The position numbers were made by a program, and so were the translations under genes. Positions 34,655-42,651 of a DNA stretch of 64,000 bases are shown piece after piece (position 1 is the stretch's first letter; every line of letters starts with the position of its first letter). The stretch lies in NCBI RefSeq assembly GCF_004295795.1, contig NZ_SEBR01000018.1, positions 1 through 64,000 of the forward strand, written 5' to 3'. The DNA is from Flavobacterium sp. GTDB lineage: Bacteria > Bacteroidota > Bacteroidia > Flavobacteriales > Flavobacteriaceae. The notes below the pieces were generated by a model that saw only the letters and a program-made list of their open reading frames with translations, did not search any database and was not told the origin of the DNA.

Positions 34655-35089
34655 ATGGGAATCGAACTGCAAATTTTTAGCATTTACCGGTTTTCTGACG
34701 CAAGCCACGCCGTTTTGCGCACGCTTCGTCCGGAATTCAACAATGCTTCCCAAGTCGAGGAAAACGCGAGCCACGACCGAGAGTCGGCGCAACGCACACA
34801 GCTTTTGAAAGTTTCGGGCAAAGTCGAGAACGATTCCGATGCCGAACTTTTGGGCGAATTGCAAGGCTGCCCGATTGGCGAGATGCTGTATTCCGAATCT
34901 GGCAAGTCCAAAATCACGGTTTTTTATATGGAAACCGAATTCGGGAAACCTTGGGTCGTCATGGGAAGTGCAGCATCTGAGGCCGAATTTTTATCCGAAT
35001 TGGAACAGGACGAAGACTTATCGGCACTGCATCCGATAGGAAAACCGATAAAAATCGAGGCATTGTTCCTCACCGAAAACGACATTTAA
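34655..35089 (+). CDS. Hypothetical protein, 144 aa
   Basis: A small soluble protein, probably alpha/beta (MGIELQIFSIYRFSDASHAVL..., GCPIGEMLYSESGKSKITVFYM, ending EALFLTENDI). No family recognised. Tightly set between the LRR-like and the repeat protein genes. Confidence 0.7.
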   Translation: MGIELQIFSIYRFSDASHAVLRTLRPEFNNASQVEENASHDRESAQRTQLLKVSGKVENDSDAELLGELQGCPIGEMLYSESGKSKITVFYMETEFGKPWVVMGSAASEAEFLSELEQDEDLSALHPIGKPIKIEALFLTENDI

Positions 35090-35110
35090 TCCAAAATCAT
35101 AACTATTTCC

Positions 35111-35521
35111 ATGAAAAAAATCTTCACCCTTATCGTCGCTCTCGGCGCGTTCAGTTTCGCAAAAGCACAAACAATCGAATCGGGAAGCCGCAGCACGACC
35201 GGCTATATCAAGTCTGACGGAACGATCGAAAACAGCAGTCACGGCACAGTCGGATACATCAAAAGCGACGGGACGATCGAGAACAAAAGTCACTCGACAA
35301 TCGGTTACATCAAAAGTGATGGCACGATCGAAAACAGCAGCCGCTCGACGGTCGGTTACGTAAAAAGCGACGGAACGGTCGAAAACAGCAGCCGCTCGAC
35401 ACTTGGTTACGTACGAAACGACGGAACGGTCGAAAGCAGCAGCCGCGCCACGATCGGTTACGCGAGAGGCGTTAAAAAAGAATGGGCCGCAGTCGCTTTT
35501 TTCTTCTTCAAATTCAACTAA
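35111..35521 (+). CDS. Secreted 17-residue tandem-repeat protein
   Basis: 136 aa: signal peptide (MKKIFTLIVALGAFSFAKAQ) and then about five 17-residue units of the form GYIKSDGTIENSSHGTV, with conserved Gly-Tyr, Asp-Gly-Thr and Ser/Thr. At the DNA level the period is 51 bases. Repeat wording matches what I recall of small 'five-fold beta-flower' proteins of Bacteroidota, whose function is unknown; the resemblance is from memory. The C-terminal ~20 residues break the pattern (ARGVKKEWAAVAFFFFKFN). It is the only clearly secreted protein of the cluster. Confidence 0.85.
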   Translation: MKKIFTLIVALGAFSFAKAQTIESGSRSTTGYIKSDGTIENSSHGTVGYIKSDGTIENKSHSTIGYIKSDGTIENSSRSTVGYVKSDGTVENSSRSTLGYVRNDGTVESSSRATIGYARGVKKEWAAVAFFFFKFN

Positions 35522-35544
35522 AAATCAAAATCCCAAAATAAAAT

Positions 35545-36402
35545 ATGGCTTCATTGTACCAAGTCAAGGTCAAGGCGATCGACATCGAGAACAAATCTGT
35601 GTTGCTGACCATCGATTCGATTCATCCCGATGCGATGTATTTCACCGACAATCTCGCCTTCGCGCTGCGACTCCTACACGATTCGGCTACGGGCGATTCG
35701 CCTATTGCCAAAAGTTTCGATGCCCATTGTCTTTTCGACGACAATTGGCTTACACAAAACACGAAAGGCTACATTTCGAAAAGCGAACTGCGAGAGGTGA
35801 AAACGCCTGAAATCGAAACGATCAAAACCGATGGAAAAGAATCGTTTTGGTTTGGAGAAACCGACGAGGCAAGCGCCACGCTATTCGTGCAGTTCACAAG
35901 CAATTTGTGGCTGCGACATTTGAGCGCCGGTTCGAGCTGGAAAAGTACGGCGTATCCTTCTGAGGTTGACTTTCTTGATCGCGCGCCCATCGATCCTTCG
36001 ACCGATACAAGTGCTTTTTCGGACGATTATGGCAACAGCGGCGGTTGGATTTCCGTAAAGTCACATACGCTAAAACCTTCTGAAAGCTCTTGGCCGGACG
36101 AGGTTTTCATTCCGATTTATACCGAAAAATCGTATAGACGAATAAGCAAGATTTCGGGTGCTGAACTCACCAAGGCCAAATTCGACGAACTGTTGTTCAA
36201 AACCGTTTTTGCACTGGATCGCAATGGCTTCAAATCTTTTGGGATTTTGGTTCCGAAAGACGGACGTTACGGCATTTTAGGGTTCTCGAAAGGCGGCTAT
36301 TCCGGATCTTATTTCGATCCGGCCGACGTGCTTACCTTTGGAGCTGCCGAATTCAACGCGAACGACACTTCCAAAGCCGTGAAATTCGCGGTCGAAGCCT
36401 AA
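35545..36402 (+). CDS. Hypothetical protein, 285 aa
   Basis: Soluble, beta-rich and tryptophan-rich (SFWFGETDEASATLFVQF, LWLRHLSAGSSWKS), with a predicted alpha/beta C-terminal part (SFGILVPKDGRYGILGFS). No signal or TM. No family recognised. It sits 23 bases after the repeat protein. Confidence 0.7.
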   Translation: MASLYQVKVKAIDIENKSVLLTIDSIHPDAMYFTDNLAFALRLLHDSATGDSPIAKSFDAHCLFDDNWLTQNTKGYISKSELREVKTPEIETIKTDGKESFWFGETDEASATLFVQFTSNLWLRHLSAGSSWKSTAYPSEVDFLDRAPIDPSTDTSAFSDDYGNSGGWISVKSHTLKPSESSWPDEVFIPIYTEKSYRRISKISGAELTKAKFDELLFKTVFALDRNGFKSFGILVPKDGRYGILGFSKGGYSGSYFDPADVLTFGAAEFNANDTSKAVKFAVEA

Positions 36403-36422
36403 TTTTTCATCCGATTTCTGTT

Positions 36423-36755
36423 ATGTCCGATCGCATTTCCATCGCAAACCTCATCGCCGATTTCGAGCAGTTGAAGCAAGACGATACTTACCAAAAACAC
36501 GTCCAGATCGTGAGTTTGTGTGATGTGTTAAGTGACGCTTCCGAGGATGCGCTTCGATCGGAACCGCTTTACAGCTTCACTTTGGACGTCATCGACGAAC
36601 TCATGTCGTTGCGCGTGGAAATGGGATCGAATAAACTTTTCGACAATTGGGAACTGGACAATGCACTGCTTATCCGTCAGATAAACCTTATCAAAAAAGT
36701 AGTTCCTTCCGACGCAAAAATGCAAAATGTCGTCAATAGGATTTTCAAAGGATAA
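36423..36755 (+). CDS. Hypothetical helical protein, 110 aa
   Basis: All-helical soluble protein (MSDRISIANLIADFEQLKQ...). No family recognised. Last of the short genes of the cluster, 42 bases before the kinase gene on the same strand. Confidence 0.65.
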   Translation: MSDRISIANLIADFEQLKQDDTYQKHVQIVSLCDVLSDASEDALRSEPLYSFTLDVIDELMSLRVEMGSNKLFDNWELDNALLIRQINLIKKVVPSDAKMQNVVNRIFKG

Positions 36756-36797
36756 CCAGATTTGTGTAAAATTGGAAGCAAACCGAAATTCGAAAAC

Positions 36798-38300
36798 ATG
36801 GCCGATTCCGCGAAAATAATGCTGTCGCTTTTGTTGCTGCTGCCGTTTTTTGGCGCGTTGGCCCAGCATCCGGAAACGGATATTTCGCGCTTGCAGTCGC
36901 TGAACGAATCGGCTGCGAAAAAGTGCACGAAACAACCTGACGAAGCGCTTGTTTTGCTCGAAGCATCCGAAGTGCTCGCGAATCGCATCGGCAACGACCG
37001 TGATAAAGCCGAAATTTATACAATACGCGGTTGTTCCTATCTTTTTAAAAATGATTTTCCGAAAGGCAAACGCTCGTATGAAAAGGCTTTGTCGCTTTAC
37101 GAAAAACTCGAAGACGACGACCAGATCGCCAATACGCTCGACAATCTTGGGCTGATAGAAATCCATCTCAGGCAATTTCAGGCCGCGACGGATCATTTCG
37201 AAAAGGCGATCTGGAAACACATCGTGCTTGGCCGAAAATCAGATCTCGCTTACGATTATTTGCGAAAGGCCAACGCTTATCTGGGTTTGGGCGATTTTCG
37301 CGAAGCCTGGACGACGATCCGTTTGGCCGATGCGGTAATCGAAGACATTGTTCCGAACCGAAATCTCGAACACTACCGCAACGAGACAAAATCGGCAGCG
37401 ACCGCCAAAACCGACAGCGTGTTTGCGGTTTACCAAACGATGTTGCCCGAGCGAAAACCGTCTGACAGCGCTTATGAGGAAGAGGCGCTTTCTATCGTGA
37501 ACCGAATCAAAAGCCGCGTGCAGGACAAGACGAAACTCGCCGAATCTGAAAAACGCGAAAGTATGCTGCAATCGCAAAAGGACGTTTTTATCGTGATTTT
37601 CCTGCTGTTGGCGATTCTTTTGGTCGTACTGATTTTCACTTTCAGGCTGAGACGCGTCAAGATGCAGAATCGACAATTGCTCACCGAACAGAAACTGCTG
37701 CGCTCGCAGATGAATCCGCATTTTATCTTCAATTCGGTCTCGAACGTCCAAGGCCTGATTCGCGACGGACAATCTGATGAAGCGATCGACTACCTCACGC
37801 GTTTTTCGAAATTGACGCGACAGATTCTCGAAAGTTCGAACGAAAGCCACATCGCATTGGAAGAAGAAATCGAAATGCTGGAGAATTATTGTTCGGTGCA
37901 ACGACTGCTTTACAACGGGAATTTTGAGTACGAAGTTTCGGCATCCGAAGACCTTGACACCGAATCGATTTTCATAGCGCCAATGTTGACGCAACCGTTC
38001 GTGGAAAACGCCATAAAGCACGGAATCGCCAACAGATCGCAAACCGGTTCGGTAAAAATCAGCTTCTTCCTAAAAAACGCGAAACTGTTTGTCGAAATAA
38101 CAGACAACGGCAAAGGTTTCAACCAAAAAAACCTGCAATCCAAGCACAAATCCCTGTCAATTGCAATAACAAAAAACCGCCTGATCCACTTGGGAAAAGG
38201 CCGCCAATTAGCCTTCGAAGCCAAAAACCTAACCGACGAGACAGGCGCAATCAAAGGAGCAAAAGTCACCTTCGAAATCCCACACATAGTCGAAACCTAA
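36798..38300 (+). CDS. LytS-type sensor kinase with TPR sensor
   Basis: 500 aa. Signal peptide/first TM (MLSLLLLLPFFGALAQ), a helical TPR-like periplasmic sensor (residues about 35-230, for example AEIYTIRGCSYLFKNDFPKGKRSYEKAL), a TM helix at about 255-280 (VIFLLLAILLVVLIF), then a His_kinase domain with MNPHFIFNSVSN and the N box FVENAIKHGI, and a G-like GKGF. These are the LytS/His_kinase (PF06580) marks; normally the partner is a LytTR response regulator. None is adjacent. The ATG at 36798 was chosen so that the signal sequence is near the N terminus. Confidence 0.9.
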   Translation: MADSAKIMLSLLLLLPFFGALAQHPETDISRLQSLNESAAKKCTKQPDEALVLLEASEVLANRIGNDRDKAEIYTIRGCSYLFKNDFPKGKRSYEKALSLYEKLEDDDQIANTLDNLGLIEIHLRQFQAATDHFEKAIWKHIVLGRKSDLAYDYLRKANAYLGLGDFREAWTTIRLADAVIEDIVPNRNLEHYRNETKSAATAKTDSVFAVYQTMLPERKPSDSAYEEEALSIVNRIKSRVQDKTKLAESEKRESMLQSQKDVFIVIFLLLAILLVVLIFTFRLRRVKMQNRQLLTEQKLLRSQMNPHFIFNSVSNVQGLIRDGQSDEAIDYLTRFSKLTRQILESSNESHIALEEEIEMLENYCSVQRLLYNGNFEYEVSASEDLDTESIFIAPMLTQPFVENAIKHGIANRSQTGSVKISFFLKNAKLFVEITDNGKGFNQKNLQSKHKSLSIAITKNRLIHLGKGRQLAFEAKNLTDETGAIKGAKVTFEIPHIVET

Positions 38301-38308
38301 CCCAAAAA

Positions 38309-38445
38309 TTCCCTACGAAGCAAAACAAAAAGTTCTCGCAACCCTAAAGCTTCCCACGAAGCAAACCCAAAAGTTCCCGCAACCCAAAGCTTCCCACGAA
38401 GCAAACCAAAAAGTTCCCGCAACCAAAAAACTTCCTACGAAGACA
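38309..38445. repeat. Tandem ~41-bp repeat
   Basis: Units start at TTCCCTACGAAGC (38309), TTCCCACGAAGC (38351 and 38391) and TTCCTACGAAG (38432), giving periods of 42, 40 and 41. It starts 9 bases after the kinase stop and carries no usable ORF. Confidence 0.7.
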
Positions 38446-38522
38446 CATTTTCCAAAGCGAAGCGGAGGAAAATGTCAATATATACTTCCGAATTGGTCGC
38501 GGCCTAAGCAAAAAACGCGGGC

Positions 38523-38610
38523 ACCTGACGTCTTGAAATTCAGGAAAAAAAGAGGCGTCAACGGCACAGCGCATTGTTCGCCTCTTTTCTGAATTTCAAG
38601 GCTGTCAGGT
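38523..38610. repeat. Long inverted repeat
   Basis: Arms of about 32-35 nt (38523-38557 and 38579-38610) are imperfect reverse complements: the shared segments include CTTGAAATTCAG and GAGGCG. The loop is about 21 nt. It could be a strong transcription terminator, a structured RNA or a MITE-like remnant. Confidence 0.6.
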
Positions 38611-38625
38611 CGCGTTTTTGGTTCG

Positions 38626-38735
38626 AGCCGCAAGGCATTTTTGCTTCTTTTGTTGCCAGACAAAAGAAGGCCCGCGGCAGGCGACGAAAGAAATTCAGAG
38701 CAAACGACGGCGCAGCCGGCGAAACCTCACGGCGA
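38626..38735 (+). repeat. Dispersed intergenic repeat, copy 2
   Basis: Stem CTTCTTTTGT (38644-38653) pairs perfectly with ACAAAAGAAG (38660-38669) around a 6-nt loop TGCCAG. It is followed by GGCAGGCGACGAA, as in the element near the left edge. The stem bases differ between copies while pairing is kept. A 22-bp tandem repeat follows immediately. Confidence 0.6.
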
Positions 38736-38824
38736 AGCCGGCGAAACCTCCCGGCGAAGCCGGCGAAACCTCCCGGCAAAGCCGACAAAACCTTTTGGCG
38801 AAGCCAGCAAAACCCCACGACAGC
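38715..38824. repeat. 22-bp tandem repeat, about five units
   Basis: Units begin at 38715, 38737, 38759, 38781 and 38803. They read GCCGGCGAAACCTC(A/C)CGG..., with decay in units 4 and 5. Being contiguous with no spacers, it is not CRISPR. Confidence 0.75.
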
Positions 38825-38883
38825 GCAGCTGTCAAAGAAAAAAAGCTAACTTTTCCGTACCTTTCCAAAACCAATAAAAAAAA

Positions 38884-39930
38884 ATGCAAACCACCCTAAT
38901 CTCGCTCTCAGCGCTAATCCTACTTTTCACAACCTTACCAATAATAAAAAACGAATACTGGGTTTTCAGAGTCTTCGATTACCCAAGACTACAAAAATTC
39001 ACCGCGACACTTCTCTGCATAGGCCTGCTAACAATATTTTACGAAGCCAAAAACTGGATTTATCCAACGTTATTAGCTGCAATGATCCTAAACGCGCTAT
39101 ACCTATTGCGCCAAATCTTCCCGTTTACGCGCTTCGCCAAAGTACAAGTCAACGGCGTGTCGAAATCGTTTCCAGACCAAAGCATCAGCCTTATGGTAGC
39201 CAATGTCTATCAGGAAAACCGAAATTACAAAGGTTGTCTCAGCGAGATAGAACGCGCCAATCCAGACGTGGTCTTGCTTTTGGAAACCGACAATCTTTGG
39301 GACAAAAACACCTCTGAACTTTCAAAAAAATTCGCCTACGAAGTAAAAGTTCCGTTGGAAAACACTTACGGTATGTTGCTGTATTCGAAGTTGGAACTCA
39401 AAAACGCCTCGGTTAACTATCTAGTGGAAAACGACATTCCGTCGATTCAGGCCGAGGTGATTCTCAAAAACGGACAAGCCATAAAACTGTTCGCGGTGCA
39501 TCCGACGCCACCTGTTCCTCAGGAAAATCCAAGATCGACCGAACGCGACAAGGAGTTGCTGTTGGTTGCCGACATGGCCAAAGCGACAAAACTTCCCGTA
39601 ATCGTAATTGGCGATCTCAACGACGTGGCCTGGAGTTATACCACCGAATTGTTTCTCAAAATGAGCGGCTTGCTCGACCCGAGACGCGGTCGCGGCTTCT
39701 TCAACTCGTTTCATGCGCACTATCCGTTTTTGCGTTTTCCGCTTGATCACGCTTTCACTTCGACCGACATGAAACTCAAGAACATGCGCCGACTCCAAAA
39801 CTTCGATTCGGACCACTTCCCTATTTTCATCAGTCTGCAACACGAACCCGCGGCAAAACTCGAGCACGAGGAAATGCAGCCGGACGCCGAAGACATCAAG
39901 ATCGCCGAAGAGAAAAAAGAAGCGGTGTAA
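38884..39930 (+). CDS. Membrane-anchored EEP-family protein
   Basis: 348 aa. N-terminal helices at about 4-20, 40-58 and 60-80, then an endonuclease/exonuclease/phosphatase domain. Motifs: MVANVYQENRN (first strand, Asn), VVLLLETDNLW with catalytic Glu, VIGDLND (Asp-Leu-Asn), PLDHAF and SDHFPIF with the catalytic His. This family includes phosphodiesterases and nucleases; a membrane-bound version could act on lipids or phospho-substrates. The C terminus is acidic. Convergent with the SIMPL gene. Confidence 0.85.
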   Translation: MQTTLISLSALILLFTTLPIIKNEYWVFRVFDYPRLQKFTATLLCIGLLTIFYEAKNWIYPTLLAAMILNALYLLRQIFPFTRFAKVQVNGVSKSFPDQSISLMVANVYQENRNYKGCLSEIERANPDVVLLLETDNLWDKNTSELSKKFAYEVKVPLENTYGMLLYSKLELKNASVNYLVENDIPSIQAEVILKNGQAIKLFAVHPTPPVPQENPRSTERDKELLLVADMAKATKLPVIVIGDLNDVAWSYTTELFLKMSGLLDPRRGRGFFNSFHAHYPFLRFPLDHAFTSTDMKLKNMRRLQNFDSDHFPIFISLQHEPAAKLEHEEMQPDAEDIKIAEEKKEAV

Positions 39931-40914
39931 TCAGTCCAGTTTCACCTTGCGAACCTCGCCGTTTGGCGTGATGATCTGATATTCGTTTTTGATTTCGGGA
40001 ACTTTTCTCGCATAAACGATCTCGAATTGCATCACATATTGCAAACCGACGACCGGCGTATCGGCATTCAGCGTCTTGTCGAAAAAATCAGGTTTTTGTC
40101 CGTCGAAATAGAACGTGCTGCTTTTGCGCTGTTCTTTCCGCAACAGGCTTTTGTCCTGTCGGTAATATTCAGCTTCATATTGCACATCGGTACTTTCAAA
40201 AGCCTTGTACGTTTGGTATTGATCGCCGGGTTGCACAGCGTAAAATCGCACCGAAACCTGCGGATTTTTCTGCGTTTCGGGATCGCTGAGTTTCTCGTCC
40301 AACTTCTTTCTTTGCTCGAGCAATTTCTTGGCTTCGGCGAACATTTCGTCGTAAATCTTTTGGGTATCCGATTTGGTGTAGTCGATTTTCACCACATTGT
40401 GGATCTCGAATTCCGAAGCCGCGCTCACCAAAGCGTCGAACAGCGACAGATCGGCAAACTTCAATATCACGTTTTTCTTCATCTCGAATCCGACGGCTTT
40501 CTGCGTCGCCGAAACGACAGAACCTGAAACCTTCGAGTCGTAATCGTAAATTTTCGTCTGCGAAATAAAATCGACGAAAATCTCGGTTTCCCTGACACCC
40601 AATTTCGCGAGCGCCTTTTTGAACTCAAGAATTCTCACGTTGATTTTTGCGTTGCATTCCTTTGGCGTCAAACCTTCCTGATTCAGTCCGAAAGTCACGC
40701 GATAGGAATCGGCCACGACATTGTTCAGGATGTTGATTTTGTAAACCGATTGACTGATGTTGGCCGACGACTTGCTCTGGGCAATGTCATTTTGTGAAAA
40801 ATAATTGTCCGATTTGTTGCGGTTGGTTCGGTAAACTTCATTTCCGGAATGTTGCGCCAAGCAAAAAACCGACGTAAAAAGTAGGGCGAAAGCGATCTTG
40901 TTTTTCATTTTCAT
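39931..40914 (-). CDS. SIMPL (DUF541)-domain secreted protein
   Basis: 327 aa with a signal peptide (ALLFTSVFCLAQ). The central region has the SIMPL-type pattern: VADSYRVTFGLNQEG, a helix with KKALAKLGV, TEIFVDFISQTKIY, VGFEMKKNVIL, and a C-terminal DxxxYNPxxxG-less tail. The function of SIMPL proteins is uncertain; they are periplasmic or surface. It ends back to back with the EEP gene, with no gap between the stop codons. Confidence 0.75.
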   Translation of the reverse strand: MKMKNKIAFALLFTSVFCLAQHSGNEVYRTNRNKSDNYFSQNDIAQSKSSANISQSVYKINILNNVVADSYRVTFGLNQEGLTPKECNAKINVRILEFKKALAKLGVRETEIFVDFISQTKIYDYDSKVSGSVVSATQKAVGFEMKKNVILKFADLSLFDALVSAASEFEIHNVVKIDYTKSDTQKIYDEMFAEAKKLLEQRKKLDEKLSDPETQKNPQVSVRFYAVQPGDQYQTYKAFESTDVQYEAEYYRQDKSLLRKEQRKSSTFYFDGQKPDFFDKTLNADTPVVGLQYVMQFEIVYARKVPEIKNEYQIITPNGEVRKVKLD

Positions 40915-41061
40915 CTAATTTGTGATTTGTTCGGCAAGATTAGTTGATGTACCAGAAAAGCCCGTGGCAAAAGGACTTTCGATTCACTGCAATCTTTTTC
41001 GCGCGGTTTACAGTACATTTACAGCGAGGCATTTTACACAAAATCTACCTTTGGAAAACCA

Positions 41062-41946
41062 ATGAGCGAACTCGAACATTTTCAGCGGCTAAAACAGCTC
41101 GTGCTTTTGGAATACGGCAGGCATTTCCCGTATTTTCAGGGAAGCTGGAAGACGTTTGGCGCTCAGGACATCCAAAATCTGATTGTGCTTCTGGAGGAAA
41201 ATGTACGCGAAAACGTAAGCGAAAAGTGGATTTATACGCATCTGAAACCCGAAGTCAACGAGAAGCTTCCGCGAAAGGACATGCTCGACATCATAGCGAA
41301 ATTCGCCGGATTTTCGGGTTGGGATGAATTCGTTTTTACCGAAGTGGCGCATCCGAAGAAAGTAAAATCGAAAGCGAAATGGCTTGTTCCGATTGGGATT
41401 TTGCTCGTATTGGTTGGGATTTTTTGTGTTTTCCGATCCAGAACCGATGCGCCCGCGACAATCGAGATAAAGGACGAATTCACGCGAAAGCCGATCAAGT
41501 CGGAAGAAATCAAGGTCTACGAGGCTAGCGACAGTTCCAAAACACCAATCGAGATCAAGGACAACAAGATATCGGTAGCGAAAACAGACACCAAAATCGT
41601 CGTCGAAAGCCCGTTTTACAAACGCCGACAACTCACGGTCAAAGCCAAATCGGAGAAAGCGGAAATATTGTTGCAACCCAACGACAAAGCGCTCATGATC
41701 AAAGCCTTTTTGTTGGCCGACATAAAAGATTGGCAAACGAGAAAACGCCAGCTCGACGCGATTCTGTCAGACGATCTCGAGGTTTTGGTCGCGCTCGAAA
41801 ACGACCTCGGAATTGAATCGCTCAACAAACAGGAATTCTCACAAAAGCTTGTCATACCGACGCCTTCGCTCAAAAAAATGAAAATAACCGAAATCAGGAA
41901 CGATGAAAACGACAAGATCAGTTTTATCCGGATTAGCCAGAATTAG
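41062..41946 (+). CDS. Hypothetical membrane-anchored protein, 294 aa
   Basis: Cytoplasmic N-terminal domain (about 1-90, helical, EKWIYTHLKPEVNEKLPRKD) seen in a number of Bacteroidota proteins, a TM helix at about 110-130 (WLVPIGILLVLVGIFCVF), then a periplasmic beta-rich segment with a C-terminal helical part. Could be a membrane-anchored regulator; this is not proven. Its 3' end overlaps the next gene by 44 bases in another frame. Confidence 0.75.
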   Translation: MSELEHFQRLKQLVLLEYGRHFPYFQGSWKTFGAQDIQNLIVLLEENVRENVSEKWIYTHLKPEVNEKLPRKDMLDIIAKFAGFSGWDEFVFTEVAHPKKVKSKAKWLVPIGILLVLVGIFCVFRSRTDAPATIEIKDEFTRKPIKSEEIKVYEASDSSKTPIEIKDNKISVAKTDTKIVVESPFYKRRQLTVKAKSEKAEILLQPNDKALMIKAFLLADIKDWQTRKRQLDAILSDDLEVLVALENDLGIESLNKQEFSQKLVIPTPSLKKMKITEIRNDENDKISFIRISQN

Positions 41947-42466
41947 CTTTTTGGCCGTGGCGTTTTTGGCTTTCGGAAACGCTTTTTGCCAAAGTTCCGA
42001 AGCGAGAAATACATCGCTAAAAGGCAATTTTTCGATGGCTGCACTATCGGCCTGGCAAAATCATTCCATGGAAAAAGTGGCCGATTTTTACGCCTACCTG
42101 AATTTGCTTTCGGACGAAAATACGGGCAGCGAACTCAAAGTCGAGATCATAAAAAATATCGAGGACTTGTTCCAGTCGAAAAATGTGTCTGTGATCGACT
42201 TTTCGGGAATCTCGAAAAACAATAATCTTGAACAATTGCTCAAAATCGTATCGGCACAAAAAATCGGCTTCAAAATAAGCGACCAAATCAACTTTACCGA
42301 GGTTTCGGAAAATTCCTGGTCGGTCAACTATTTGGTTGAAGTCACGCAAAACGGTAAAAAATCGGTCGTGCATGTGAACCAAACGATTTGGCTTTCGCAA
42401 TCTCAGAAAGCGTTTGGCGCAAAATCGAAAACGGTTTGGCGACAAGTTTTGGGAGAGATGAAATGA
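41903..42466 (+). CDS. Hypothetical secreted protein, 187 aa
   Basis: Signal peptide (ISFLAVAFLAFGNAFCQ, cleavage near residue 30) and a soluble alpha/beta domain (KNVSVIDFSGISKNN, SWSVNYLVEVTQNGKKSVVHV). No family. Its start lies within the previous gene, a 44-bp overlap, which suggests coupled translation. A stand-alone start farther downstream would lose the signal peptide. Confidence 0.7.
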   Translation: MKTTRSVLSGLARISFLAVAFLAFGNAFCQSSEARNTSLKGNFSMAALSAWQNHSMEKVADFYAYLNLLSDENTGSELKVEIIKNIEDLFQSKNVSVIDFSGISKNNNLEQLLKIVSAQKIGFKISDQINFTEVSENSWSVNYLVEVTQNGKKSVVHVNQTIWLSQSQKAFGAKSKTVWRQVLGEMK

Positions 42467-42590
42467 TCGTTCGCCAACGAAATCCGGAATTCCCAAAAAC
42501 GAGAAAACGGCTTAGATAAACCGTTTTCCGTCCAAAAATGCATTTCCAACCAATCTCGTTTTTTGATTGATGATTGCAAATATATCGAAA

Positions 42591-42606
42591 GTCACCGAAT
42601 AGTGAC
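42591..42606. promoter_or_regulatory. Inverted repeat, likely TetR operator
   Basis: GTCAC-CGAATA-GTGAC, perfect 5-bp half-sites in a 16-bp site, lying just upstream of a -7 box and 61 bases before the TetR gene. Binding here would occlude RNA polymerase, giving autoregulation. Not tested. Confidence 0.5.
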
Positions 42607-42617
42607 ACAAATCGCCG

Positions 42618-42625
42618 TATTTTTG
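42618..42625 (+). promoter_or_regulatory. Promoter -7 box TATTTTTG
   Basis: Matches TAnnTTTG, 27 bases before the TetR ATG at 42652 and 12 bases after the inverted repeat. Confidence 0.5.
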
Positions 42626-42651
42626 TAGACGGCTGAAAACTTTAACATGCG

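Noticed and set aside
38715..38824. CRISPR-like array
   Set aside because: The 22-bp units are directly contiguous with no spacers and decay at one end; no cas genes are near.
11175..38883. Genomic island from tRNA-Val to the repeat-rich spacer
   Set aside because: No integrase and no clear direct repeats at both ends; kept as an idea only in the repeat findings.
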